46,934 bases of DNA from a virus, in IMG/VR virus record IMGVR_UViG_3300027743_000012, positions 1-46,934 of that record, one strand, 5' to 3'. Position numbers and translations under genes: made by a program. Under the pieces are notes generated by a model, which was not told where the DNA came from, ran no database searches, and saw only the letters and a program-made list of their open reading frames with translations. This document shows, one piece after another, positions 25,201 through 32,174 of this stretch; position 1 is the stretch's first letter, and every line of letters begins with the position of its first letter.

Positions 25201-26762
25201 TTAGCTTACAGCCACCTTCCGGTGGAGGCGGTGGAGTTAGCACAGGCAATAAAGCATACTATGTTTCTCCAAGTGGTAACAATGCTAATGACGGACTGTC
25301 ACCAGCTACAGCATGGCAGACAATTGCTAAGGTTAACTCGTTCACATTCGCAGGAGGCGACTCTATTCTTTTTGAGGGAGGAAAGATTTTTAATGATGCT
25401 ATACTACATTGCCAAAGTGGAACTGCCGGAAATAGAATTACATACGGAAGTTACGGTAGTGACAGAGCAACTATTCAATCAAATAACGCATACTGTATAA
25501 CTATTGATGATGTAAGTTATGTTGTAGTTAGAGATTTAATAGTGCAAGGAATAAATCATGTAGAGGAATATTGGGGGCCAGATGGTGTTAGCATTGGAGT
25601 TGGATATGGTACAAGTGCTACAGTTGCATGTACAGATATAAACTTAATTAATCTAAAAATAGATGGATATGCTGGCGGAAGTGGTATAGGAATTTGGAGT
25701 TATGCTACAACTTCTACTATATCAAACATACTAATAGAGCGTTGCGAAGTTTCAGGATGCTGTAATGGTATATGGACTAGTTTATCAGAGACTGGAAATG
25801 CTAATACATATACAGGAGTAACAGTAAGAAATTGCAAAGCGTTTAATAACTTTGGTGTATTTAACTATCCTAGCAATTGGAGTGGCTCAGGTATAGTCCT
25901 ATCAGGATGTAATAATTCTATTATAGAAGATTGCGAAGCATATGGTAATGGATGGAGGAATGGTAGTGGCTTTGGTGGCCCTCATGGTATATGGATTTCA
26001 GAGTGTAGCGGGTGTACTATTAGAAATTGCGAGTCTCATCATAATGGTACTGGCGTAGCTGGTGTTAAAAGATTAGACGGAGGTGGATTTGATATAGACG
26101 GTGGATGCCAAAACTGTGTTATTGAATACTGCTACAGTCATGATAATGCTGGTTGCGGTTATGCCCTATTTGAATATGGTTCTCCTAGAGCAGCATACAC
26201 TGGTAATGTAATTAGATATAATTTATCAGTAGCTGATTGTAGGTTATCAAGCATGGGCGCTATTACTATATGGAGTGCAGAATCTGGATTTACTAATAAT
26301 AGAATACACAATAATCTAATTATTATTGATAGCAATAAGATTGTAGCCGGAACCACAGCAGCTATGAAGTTTATTAGTGGAACCTATAATACTTTAAATA
26401 TTGTAAACAACATTTTTATTGTGGATGGTGCAGCTTCTACATTAACTATAGGAACTGTTGGTGGTACTTGGGCAAACAATATAACTTATGCTACCAATGG
26501 TGCTACTCTTAATTATTCTACAGGTTGTACTGTTGCAAATCCTTTACTGGTTAACCATACTATGGAGCCACCAACTGTAGGTGCATATGCACAAAAAGGA
26601 GTTAGAGGTTCTTGTTGGAACTATCAGTTGGGTGGTAATTCTCCAGCTATAAATACCGGAACAAGTACTATATCTGGATACAGTTTTCCAACTAAAGATT
26701 TTTGGGGATTGCCAGCACCGGAAGGCAATAGAAACATTGGCCCTCATGAGTTAGTTCCTTAA
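22230..26762 (+). CDS. Large tail fibre/spike with right-handed beta-helix domain
   Basis: A 1510-residue protein. The N-terminal half contains repeated modules: YTASNGLNKSVNDIQLGG (about 301) and YTASNGLTMASNNVKLGG (about 549), the latter two ending with an LNKY...LGVDxxGxLVxYxPxAGG motif, and a third, shortened opening near 844. From about 1009 (KAYYVSPSGNNANDGLSPAT) the protein is a right-handed parallel beta-helix with cysteine-rich coils (IEDCEAYGNG, IRNCESHHNG, IEYCYSHDNA), the fold of polysaccharide lyases and phage depolymerases. It probably recognises and perhaps cleaves surface polysaccharide. Catalytic residues cannot be assigned with confidence. It overlaps the previous gene by ATGA. 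Confidence 0.85.
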   Translation: MIYNPAAPSVYGHKFNRIKPMQVLHVPEGSTEPNTTDLSPQLRVIHGELKLYLEGEWISIGGAASTINVRNGVQVDSEGYLTWGGNVDTNTTIKFASGNEFLQYTNDGTIRGTRIYQGLGYVSLEGSGNSGPTNYTSVANATNYQAYLRTTITNASTSAVQYISNIFSNGYTAYMDVATSTDPTVPNMRFEVGGNYFTFKRMRVSDDSEQPMEMYLKNLVTGTGSNILYYNSSTGKVTYGAAPTPTAAGITELTGDVTATGPGSAVATLATVNSNVGAFTNANITVNAKGLVTAAANGTVYTASNGLNKSVNDIQLGGSLTKNTAITSGSFTFQINGASPSGFEGLVKFSSVGGTATNSTLKVANDANNAPAITGQSSSASANCTGVNGWTASGTGVRGTGGGTGIGGWFDSDSGLPLKLARNVASVGNVVPAITLDLGNTVGMIAGTGQSINFNMASTTTGSQPTNKIISKWLDATHATRTSEFSVQGVNSGASIENLLTLPGSGKLQLNKYGIGTFFSAGTPPYSLGVDALGNLVEYTPSAGGGTYTASNGLTMASNNVKLGGTLTEATLINQSSTFGLKLLSSSMTANALHVESSIPSGLQVVYVKNSSTTGGYGMRVDMAGSSGGAAIIVSYPSTTGTNIGISATATAIAVQAVCSAGNAANNAAVSANNQSTVQGFGVYAIGGLIASKGLISGTNSGTTRIAGSFETQSSTESNTIHTALEIVHTTSGTQPLAGFGVGMNFAYMYPGTNINKNNARIQSKFETVNGINSGTTLEFLVNLNGTNALATAFSLLGNGQAQLNKYTLAAFDVTTPDKALGVDSAGKLVTYVPAAGGVSGNIYTQDGTITSSVRTVNLNGNALGFDWLGDTTNTLVLSKSGPLCTFQLHLANGSNQSDVVVFPESHQYIVTNGTNTASLILDPTGATFNCGDGTFVGTLYLAGNGNVTLNAPNFNITTAGYLEIYAGFVYLSGATGPGYVLTDVAGDGILSLQPPSGGGGGVSTGNKAYYVSPSGNNANDGLSPATAWQTIAKVNSFTFAGGDSILFEGGKIFNDAILHCQSGTAGNRITYGSYGSDRATIQSNNAYCITIDDVSYVVVRDLIVQGINHVEEYWGPDGVSIGVGYGTSATVACTDINLINLKIDGYAGGSGIGIWSYATTSTISNILIERCEVSGCCNGIWTSLSETGNANTYTGVTVRNCKAFNNFGVFNYPSNWSGSGIVLSGCNNSIIEDCEAYGNGWRNGSGFGGPHGIWISECSGCTIRNCESHHNGTGVAGVKRLDGGGFDIDGGCQNCVIEYCYSHDNAGCGYALFEYGSPRAAYTGNVIRYNLSVADCRLSSMGAITIWSAESGFTNNRIHNNLIIIDSNKIVAGTTAAMKFISGTYNTLNIVNNIFIVDGAASTLTIGTVGGTWANNITYATNGATLNYSTGCTVANPLLVNHTMEPPTVGAYAQKGVRGSCWNYQLGGNSPAINTGTSTISGYSFPTKDFWGLPAPEGNRNIGPHELVP

Positions 26763-26772
26763 TAATAATATC

Positions 26773-27861
26773 ATGCTTACAGATTACAAACAAATATTGT
26801 TTTTAGCAGATACAGCATCCTTAAGCACTAAAAAGAAAGAGGACGCTTTACAAATACTAGTACTTAGTAATGGAACATACGAATGGGCTCCTACTGGTAC
26901 TGCTGATGGTATAAGTATTTTTGCAGCATCAGGTTCTGGATTTTGGGTTAGGAAGATAACAGATACATTAGCTACTGCTGGAGGTCAAACAGAAGTTTTT
27001 GCATGGGCATTTGATAGTGCTACTACTGCAACAGACCCTACTGCTGGAAAGTTTAAGTTAAACAATACTGTTTCATTTCCTGCAATGAATGCTGTGTATA
27101 TAGATGATGTTACATATGATATAGCAATGGACGTATCTGCTATGTTTGCAAAGGTTAAAGGAACATGGCTACTGCATATCCAACAATCAAATGATGCTAC
27201 AAGGTTTGTACAATTCGATATAACTGGTGATTTGATAGATAATGGTGGATGGTGGACTATTCCTGTTGCATGGAATGGTCAAAATGGTACTGGTGGTATA
27301 GTCAATGGACAGAAATGTACATTTGTATTTGTTAACCAGAATAATTCTACTACTGGTGGTGGAGGACAATCTCAAATTCAATTCAAAGATGAAGGAACTA
27401 ATATTGGTGCATTAGGAGCTATAACAAGCATTGATTTCGTAGGTTCAGGTGCTACCGCAAGCGTAGCTGGAACGGCATTAACAGTTACTATTCCTGGTGG
27501 AGGTGGAGGTGGAGGTGGTGGAACAGAAAGTAAAGGTGTAGTAATTGACGGTATGGGTGCTGCAATAATAGCATCTAATACTTCATATGGATATACAGTA
27601 GTTCCTTATGCAGCTACAATAACTGGATGGGACGTACAAGCAGATGTTTCAGGTAGTGTAGTATTCGATGTAGAGATTAGTGGCACAAGTATTATAGGTG
27701 CAGGAAATAAGCCTACATTATCGTCTCAAATAACAAATTCTGCCGCTACATCTGGATGGACTGATATAACATTGGCAGCTAATGATAAACTTGAATTTAT
27801 AGCTGTATCAGCTGCTACTGTAACAAGAGTAACTTTAACTTTATTCTTAACTCGTATTTAA
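26773..27861 (+). CDS. Fibre-like structural protein with polyglycine hinge
   Basis: A 362-residue beta-rich protein. A nine-glycine run (about 243-251) separates the N-terminal part from a C-terminal domain (about 252-362, ESKGVVIDGMGAAIIASNTS onward) that resembles the small jelly-roll heads of siphophage receptor-binding proteins. A shorter STTGGGGQ linker lies near 193. Codon use and location place it in the host-recognition cluster. The stop is followed at once by the next structural gene. Confidence 0.7.
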   Translation: MLTDYKQILFLADTASLSTKKKEDALQILVLSNGTYEWAPTGTADGISIFAASGSGFWVRKITDTLATAGGQTEVFAWAFDSATTATDPTAGKFKLNNTVSFPAMNAVYIDDVTYDIAMDVSAMFAKVKGTWLLHIQQSNDATRFVQFDITGDLIDNGGWWTIPVAWNGQNGTGGIVNGQKCTFVFVNQNNSTTGGGGQSQIQFKDEGTNIGALGAITSIDFVGSGATASVAGTALTVTIPGGGGGGGGGTESKGVVIDGMGAAIIASNTSYGYTVVPYAATITGWDVQADVSGSVVFDVEISGTSIIGAGNKPTLSSQITNSAATSGWTDITLAANDKLEFIAVSAATVTRVTLTLFLTRI

Positions 27862-27862
27862 T

Positions 27863-28705
27863 ATGGCAAATAGATATTGGGTAGGTGGAGGTAGTAGCAC
27901 TAACTGGGCTGCAACAAGTAATACAAATTGGGCAACTACATCAGGTGGTGCTAATAATGCAAGTGTTCCTACAAGTGCCGATGCAGTAATATTTGATGGT
28001 GTTGGAGCATCTGCTAATGGTACTAGTGTAATTGGAGCTATTATAACTGTATTATCTGTTACTATAACATCAGGATTTACTGGTACTATAAATCATAGTC
28101 AGGCATTAACGATAGCAGGAAATTTGACTCTTGGAGCAAACTATACAATTACTGGTGCAGGAAATATAAGTATTAGTGCTAATGCTGTATTGACTTCAAA
28201 TGGAAAAACATGGCCTAATGCTTTATCATTTACTGGTGGTACAACAAAAACATTTGCGGATAGCTGGAATATTTTAGGTTCATTTAATGTTGCTACTCCT
28301 TCAACTGTTACAATAAATTCAGTATTAACATCAGCTACAATATCTACTACATCTACAACAGCAGCTACTTTTACAGGTACTGCTGGATGGATATGTACAG
28401 CTTTTGGAGCAAACCAAACAGCAGCAGCTACAATAACATTACAAGATGGAATAGAATATATTATTAATGGTTCTTTAGCATCATCTGCAAGCAGAGTAGG
28501 AACTCCAGTTTTATTTACTTCTAGCCATGCAACTAATAAAGCAAAGTTAACATTAGACCAAGATGCAACTTGTATAACTAACGCTTTCTTCACAAGAATA
28601 GATGCTAGTCTTGGTAGGTCTATAAATACATGGACAGGTACAGTAACAGATTGTGTAAATATAAATAGATTTACAGATTTAAAAACAGTAGCCGCAACTT
28701 TTTAA
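27863..28705 (+). CDS. Beta-rich adhesin-like structural protein
   Basis: A 280-residue Thr/Ala/Ser-rich protein. It opens with NRYWVGGGSSTNWAATSNTN and ASVPTSADAVIFDGVG, an opening seen in many phage structural and bacterial surface proteins (RYWVGG...NW...SVPTSADDV.F). The rest is repetitive short beta strands, as in a beta-solenoid. It probably decorates the tail tip or capsid. It starts one base after the previous stop. Confidence 0.65.
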   Translation: MANRYWVGGGSSTNWAATSNTNWATTSGGANNASVPTSADAVIFDGVGASANGTSVIGAIITVLSVTITSGFTGTINHSQALTIAGNLTLGANYTITGAGNISISANAVLTSNGKTWPNALSFTGGTTKTFADSWNILGSFNVATPSTVTINSVLTSATISTTSTTAATFTGTAGWICTAFGANQTAAATITLQDGIEYIINGSLASSASRVGTPVLFTSSHATNKAKLTLDQDATCITNAFFTRIDASLGRSINTWTGTVTDCVNINRFTDLKTVAATF

Positions 28706-28713
28706 ACTAATAT

Positions 28714-29079
28714 ATGGAGACAATTTCGCTAACACTTACAGACGTCCTCAAATTGAATGAAGAAGTAGATGGTTTAATCAAAGAGAAGCTACCAGTCTAC
28801 GTTAAGTTTTGGTTACACAAGCTAAAAAAAGAGATTGCACCTGATGTAGAGGCATCGCAGTCTACACAGAAAGAACTGTTCGAGAAATACGGCTACGAAG
28901 AGAATGGTATGTGGAAGATTAAGAATGACAGCGAAGGCTATAAGACTTATGTTGCCGAGACAGAAGCAATGCTAAAGCAAATAATTCCAGTCGAGTACAA
29001 TCCTTTTAAGTTATCTTCAATAGAGAACATTGAAACGATTGTTCCATTAGATGTATTCTTTAGGTTAGTAACAGAATAG
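28714..29079 (+). CDS. Hypothetical protein
   Basis: A 121-residue, mostly helical acidic protein (LTLTDVLKLNEEVDGLIKEK... VKFWLHKLKKEIAP). No family is recognised. It lies between structural genes, so a fibre chaperone or minor virion protein is possible. The codons are like those of the neighbouring tail genes. Confidence 0.6.
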   Translation: METISLTLTDVLKLNEEVDGLIKEKLPVYVKFWLHKLKKEIAPDVEASQSTQKELFEKYGYEENGMWKIKNDSEGYKTYVAETEAMLKQIIPVEYNPFKLSSIENIETIVPLDVFFRLVTE

Positions 29080-29115
29080 AGTATCTATATTTTTCATTTT
29101 TTAAACAACAAGTTT

Positions 29116-29775
29116 ATGGAGCCTTACAAAGCTATTATCGTTCCGTTAGACGAGCCGCCCGTACTACCGCCAGGAGTAGGTGGTGGCCAGCCTCCAGTTC
29201 CAGACAACAGTCTACCGTTATTTCCGTTCCATCCAATCGTAGTCCCTCCAGGTGGAGCATGGCCAGGAGAGCCGCCTACAGTAGGTGGTGGAGACCCTCC
29301 GCATCCTGACAACACGCTACCCGGTGACCTACCCGGTAGTAATCCTAGGCCGGACATTGACCTGCCATTGTTCCCGTTCCATCCGATTGTAGTACCTCCA
29401 GGTGGTAGCTGGCCTACGCCTCCTACCGGTGGTGCGCCACGTCCAGAGCATCCGATTTACTACCCGCCAGGAACAGAACCTCCAGTAGAGCCTCCAGTAG
29501 ACCCTAACGCTCCACGTCCTGACAACACGCTACCTGGGGACTTACCTCCAGAGCCAGTAGACCCTAATGCTCCTTATCCTGACAATACTCTACCCGGAGA
29601 TTTGCCAGGCGGTAGCACTCCTCCGCCTACAGGTGGTGGTGGAAACAGGCCTAGCCATCCTATCAACCTTCCTCCTAACGATAGCGGATACTGGATATTC
29701 GTGTACGTCTATGGACTTGGTTGGGTATGGGTAGCTGTGCCTCCACAGAGGTCTGTGAAAGTAGTTAAGAAATAG
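29116..29775 (+). CDS. Proline-rich repeat protein with aromatic C-terminal domain
   Basis: A 219-residue protein made of repeats around PDNTLPGDLP (about 65, 137 and 156) and LPLFPFHPIVVPPGG (about 34 and 83), rich in Pro and Gly. It ends in an aromatic segment GYWIFVYVYGLGWVWVAVPP (about 191-210). Similar Pro/Gly-repeat proteins with a YW...GWVWV end occur in other phages, where they are regarded as virion or lysis-region proteins of unknown role. The basic tail VKVVKK ends the protein. The terminator at 29798-29831 follows. Confidence 0.7.
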   Translation: MEPYKAIIVPLDEPPVLPPGVGGGQPPVPDNSLPLFPFHPIVVPPGGAWPGEPPTVGGGDPPHPDNTLPGDLPGSNPRPDIDLPLFPFHPIVVPPGGSWPTPPTGGAPRPEHPIYYPPGTEPPVEPPVDPNAPRPDNTLPGDLPPEPVDPNAPYPDNTLPGDLPGGSTPPPTGGGGNRPSHPINLPPNDSGYWIFVYVYGLGWVWVAVPPQRSVKVVKK

Positions 29776-29797
29776 TATTGCAAACCACTTAAATTAG

Positions 29798-29831
29798 CAA
29801 TCAGGGTTATCTGGTAGCCCTGATTGTTTTT
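29798..29831 (+). terminator. Rho-independent terminator before the pectate lyase
   Basis: CAATCAGGG (29798-29806) pairs perfectly with CCCTGATTG (29818-29826) around an 11-nt loop, followed by five T residues. It stands only 5 bp upstream of the pectate lyase ATG, so the lyase is either expressed by read-through or the hairpin works as an attenuator. Confidence 0.85.
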
Positions 29832-29836
29832 ACATT

Positions 29837-31306
29837 ATGCTAAAAATCAACGGATGGGCTACACAAAATGGTGGTACTACCGGAGGCAAAGGTGGAACTA
29901 CTGTAACCGTTTCCAACGAAAATGATTTTCTAAATGCCATAAAAGGAACTGACCCTAAAATAATTTATGTAAAAGGTAAATTTGAAATTGGCTATGCGAT
30001 GGTAGGTTCAAACAAGACGATAGTAGGTCTTGGCTATGATGCTGCTACGATAGGCTGCATTAGATTAGAAGGGTCTAAGAATGTTATCATCAAGAACATT
30101 AGCTGTAGCAATCCTGGCGGCGATGGTATAGCTGCTGCTGGAGCTACCAACTTTTTCATTAGTCATTGCACGCCTAACAACTGTGCTGACGGTTGTATAG
30201 ACATAACCAAAGGCTCTGACTACTACACAGTCGAGTGGTGCAAGTTCTTTTACGACAAGGATTTAGGCCACAACTTCCCGAACCTTGTAGGCAGTAGTGA
30301 TACTGACCCTGACCAAGGAAAGCTAAAGGGAACCTTCCATCACAACTACTACTGGAAGTATTGCACAGACCGTATGCCTAGAGTTAGGTTTGGTCGTCAG
30401 CATGTATATAATAATTTTTACGACCCTGCTGTAGACCAAAAGGTTAGTGCCTTGATAACAGCAGCTATCGGGTCAGAGGTATTAGCCGAGAATAATCATT
30501 TCGAGTCAGGCGATGATGCCTTTGAGATTAGAGAAGATGGAAAGTTAGCAGGCAGAGGTAGCACATATGGGTCTAAGTACATTGGCGACAGGGGAAATGG
30601 AAATGTTAGCACTGTGTTTATTCCTCCATATCCTTATAGCCTGCAAGACGCATCCACCCTGGGTGCTACTGTGAGAGTGACAGCAGGAGTAGACGGTGAC
30701 AGCGACCTGACAGAAGATGGTAGCACAGAGCCACCAGTCCCGCCTAACCCAGGTACAACGCTTAAGGTTAGTGCCGGCGATGATATCATCGTAGACATGC
30801 CAAAGGATTTCACCAGCTTTACTGTAGCCATTACAGGATTAGCGAATGGCTCTTACACAGGCAAAGTAGTTATAACCGGCAATGGCCAGGAAGTCCAGGA
30901 CACGATGACTATATTGGTACGAGATACAACTACTCCACCGATACCGCCACCATCCCTTAGCCCAATCGAGGAGTTCGTGCTAATCAATGCCGGAACTGAC
31001 AGGGACGTAGCTTTTCTTCTTGAGGGAAATAGCTACTCCATTGCAGAGTTTGGGCCGAAACTAAACATCAGGGCTAATGCAACCGGAGCGGCATCCAAAG
31101 TTAAGTTTGTGCTAACAGGTGCTGAAAACAAAATCTATACTGACAATACAAGGCCGTTCGCATTGCATGGCAATAGCGGAACCAACTACTTTTATGGTAC
31201 ATGGAACCCGCCACCTAAAGGACAGATGAAGCTGGTGGCTATACCATATGACAGCGCAGGAGCGGAGCTACCCTCAAAAGAAATAAACTTCACCTTCATA
31301 GCATGA
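29837..31306 (+). CDS. Pectate lyase, polysaccharide lyase family 1, with C-terminal accessory domains
   Basis: A 489-residue enzyme. It opens directly with NGWATQNGGTTGGKGG, the N-terminus of mature PL1 enzymes, so there is no signal peptide. The family core follows: KTIVGLGYDA (60-69), GGDGI (94-98, D97), DGCIDITKGSDYYTVEWCKF (118-137, D118 and D122), a YDK (139-141) and VGSSDTD (151-157). The PL1 signature is DRMPRVRFGRQHVYNN (178-193), in which R179 and R184 match the catalytic RxPxxR. PL1 cleaves pectate by calcium-dependent beta-elimination. After about 290 come two accessory domains: an Ig/Fn3-like one and a C-terminal domain (FVLINAGTDRDVAFLLEGNS) of a type common in Bacteroidota extracellular proteins. 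Confidence 0.9.
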   Translation: MLKINGWATQNGGTTGGKGGTTVTVSNENDFLNAIKGTDPKIIYVKGKFEIGYAMVGSNKTIVGLGYDAATIGCIRLEGSKNVIIKNISCSNPGGDGIAAAGATNFFISHCTPNNCADGCIDITKGSDYYTVEWCKFFYDKDLGHNFPNLVGSSDTDPDQGKLKGTFHHNYYWKYCTDRMPRVRFGRQHVYNNFYDPAVDQKVSALITAAIGSEVLAENNHFESGDDAFEIREDGKLAGRGSTYGSKYIGDRGNGNVSTVFIPPYPYSLQDASTLGATVRVTAGVDGDSDLTEDGSTEPPVPPNPGTTLKVSAGDDIIVDMPKDFTSFTVAITGLANGSYTGKVVITGNGQEVQDTMTILVRDTTTPPIPPPSLSPIEEFVLINAGTDRDVAFLLEGNSYSIAEFGPKLNIRANATGAASKVKFVLTGAENKIYTDNTRPFALHGNSGTNYFYGTWNPPPKGQMKLVAIPYDSAGAELPSKEINFTFIA

Positions 31307-31389
31307 AAGAAGCGTTTATTTTAATGATTGTAGTTGTTGCCATAATGATAGCCGCTGCCGCCGACCAGGATTATGATAGTGACGAATAA
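31303..31389 (+). CDS. Tiny single-span membrane peptide
   Basis: A 28-residue peptide, MKEAFILMIVVVAIMIAAAA, then DQDYDSDE. One transmembrane helix (about 4-20) and an acidic tail. It overlaps the pectate lyase stop (ATGA) and ends just before a strong terminator, so it is the last gene of the late operon. Such last-in-operon small membrane peptides are candidates for lysis functions, but no family is recognised. Confidence 0.5.
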   Translation: MKEAFILMIVVVAIMIAAAADQDYDSDE

Positions 31390-31428
31390 CTAACTAATGA
31401 CAGTTTGTACTCTGTCTGTTGTTGGTGG

Positions 31429-31459
31429 GCCTGGCTAACTAGTTTAGCTGGGCTTTTTT
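31429..31459 (+). terminator. Rho-independent terminator ending the late operon
   Basis: GCCTGGCTAA (31429-31438) pairs with TTAGCTGGGC (31444-31453) with two G-T wobbles around a short CTAGT loop, followed by six T residues (31454-31459). It separates the late structural operon from the early region. Confidence 0.85.
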
Positions 31460-31533
31460 GTCCCTGCCGGATAATAAGCTATAATAAGGTAACAGGCGCG
31501 CGTACAACAATTTTCTGACATAACCAAATATAG

Positions 31534-31553
31534 TTATCCACAAGTTATCCACA
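31534..31553 (+). promoter_or_regulatory. Two perfect DnaA-type boxes
   Basis: TTATCCACA occurs at 31534-31542 and 31545-31553, that is two tandem 11-bp units AGTTATCCACA, one helical turn apart. This is the bacterial DnaA-box consensus. The pair lies 19 bp upstream of the TTAACA element of the early promoter, so host DnaA may help start transcription or replication here (inference). Confidence 0.65.
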
Positions 31554-31572
31554 TTTTGCTTTTGGTCGTCTT

Positions 31573-31607
31573 TTAACATCTTCTTAACAGTTAATTGCAT
31601 ACCTTTA
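31573..31607 (+). promoter_or_regulatory. Early promoter (Bacteroidota type)
   Basis: TTAACA (31573-31578), 21 bp, then TACCTTTA (31600-31607), close to the -7 consensus TAnnTTTG. A second TTAACAG lies at 31584-31590. The same two elements with the same spacings occur at 42449-42483. The first gene starts 24 bp after the -7 element. Confidence 0.7.
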
Positions 31608-31631
31608 CCATTCACCGAAAAGTATTTAGAC

Positions 31632-31784
31632 ATGGCTACGACTATAGACCTGGAAAAAGATATACACGAGCTAAAACAAAAGCTGGTTACAGGTACGACT
31701 AACAACCAAGAAGTTAAAGAGGCTATCAAAAAGCTGGAAGAAAAGAAAAGTAGAGTGTACATTCAAGAATGGCTAGCACAATAA
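31632..31784 (+). CDS. Small helical protein
   Basis: A 50-residue highly charged protein (DLEKDIHELKQKL... KEAIKKLEEKKSR) predicted to be a helical hairpin or coiled coil. It is the first gene after the early promoter. Function unknown; early small coiled-coil proteins often bind host factors, but that is not shown here. Confidence 0.6.
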   Translation: MATTIDLEKDIHELKQKLVTGTTNNQEVKEAIKKLEEKKSRVYIQEWLAQ

Positions 31785-31792
31785 CTAAAACT

Positions 31793-31903
31793 ATGGAAAA
31801 GGTAAAGGAACTTGTAGAGCAAGGCGTCATTACAATAGACGAGATTATAGAGTACCTAAACTCTATCGACGGTTATGAAGTAATAGACCATTGGAACGAA
31901 TAA
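31793..31903 (+). CDS. Tiny acidic helical protein
   Basis: A 36-residue acidic peptide (MEKVKELVEQGVITIDEIIE... DHWNE). Eight bases separate it from the previous gene, so both are in the early operon. It has no recognised family. Confidence 0.5.
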   Translation: MEKVKELVEQGVITIDEIIEYLNSIDGYEVIDHWNE

Positions 31904-31919
31904 ATCTAAAACCAAATAT

Positions 31920-32159
31920 ATGACACAAGAAAAGCTACAAGAATTAATGATGCTAGACAAGTGCATCAAGCAGCTAGAAGTTGACAGGAGAATGTGGCAA
32001 CAAGCTACAGAATTCAGGTCTATTACTTTAACAACTGGAAATTTTAGCAGAGAGCTAAACTATCCGTTCTTTGAAGATTTTGAAGCACTAAGGTCTATGG
32101 CTCTTGAGTACATTGACGACAGGCTAAGAGACTTACGTTACCAATTTGATTCACTATAA
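31920..32159 (+). CDS. Hypothetical early protein
   Basis: A 79-residue protein with an N-terminal helix (KLQELMMLDKCIKQLEVDR) and a C-terminal helix (LRSMALEYIDDRLRDLRYQF). No family recognised. It is the gene just before the recombination-associated protein and is co-transcribed with it. Confidence 0.6.
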   Translation: MTQEKLQELMMLDKCIKQLEVDRRMWQQATEFRSITLTTGNFSRELNYPFFEDFEALRSMALEYIDDRLRDLRYQFDSL

Positions 32160-32174
32160 AAACCAAAGGAAACC

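Larger units (their letters stand above)
31460..31631. promoter_or_regulatory. Early-region control segment: tandem DnaA boxes and promoter
   Basis: The gap between the late terminator and the first early gene holds two perfect, tandem DnaA-type boxes (31534-31553) and a strong candidate promoter (31573-31607). It may be an origin as well as a promoter region. There is no open frame of note. Confidence 0.6.

Noticed and set aside
29124-29357. Gly/Pro-rich - strand frame opposite the proline-rich gene
   Set aside because: It is a shadow caused by the CC/GG-rich repeats in the real gene.
31439-31762. 107-codon - strand frame over the early promoter
   Set aside because: It crosses a strong terminator, the DnaA boxes and a coherent + strand gene; no recognisable protein.
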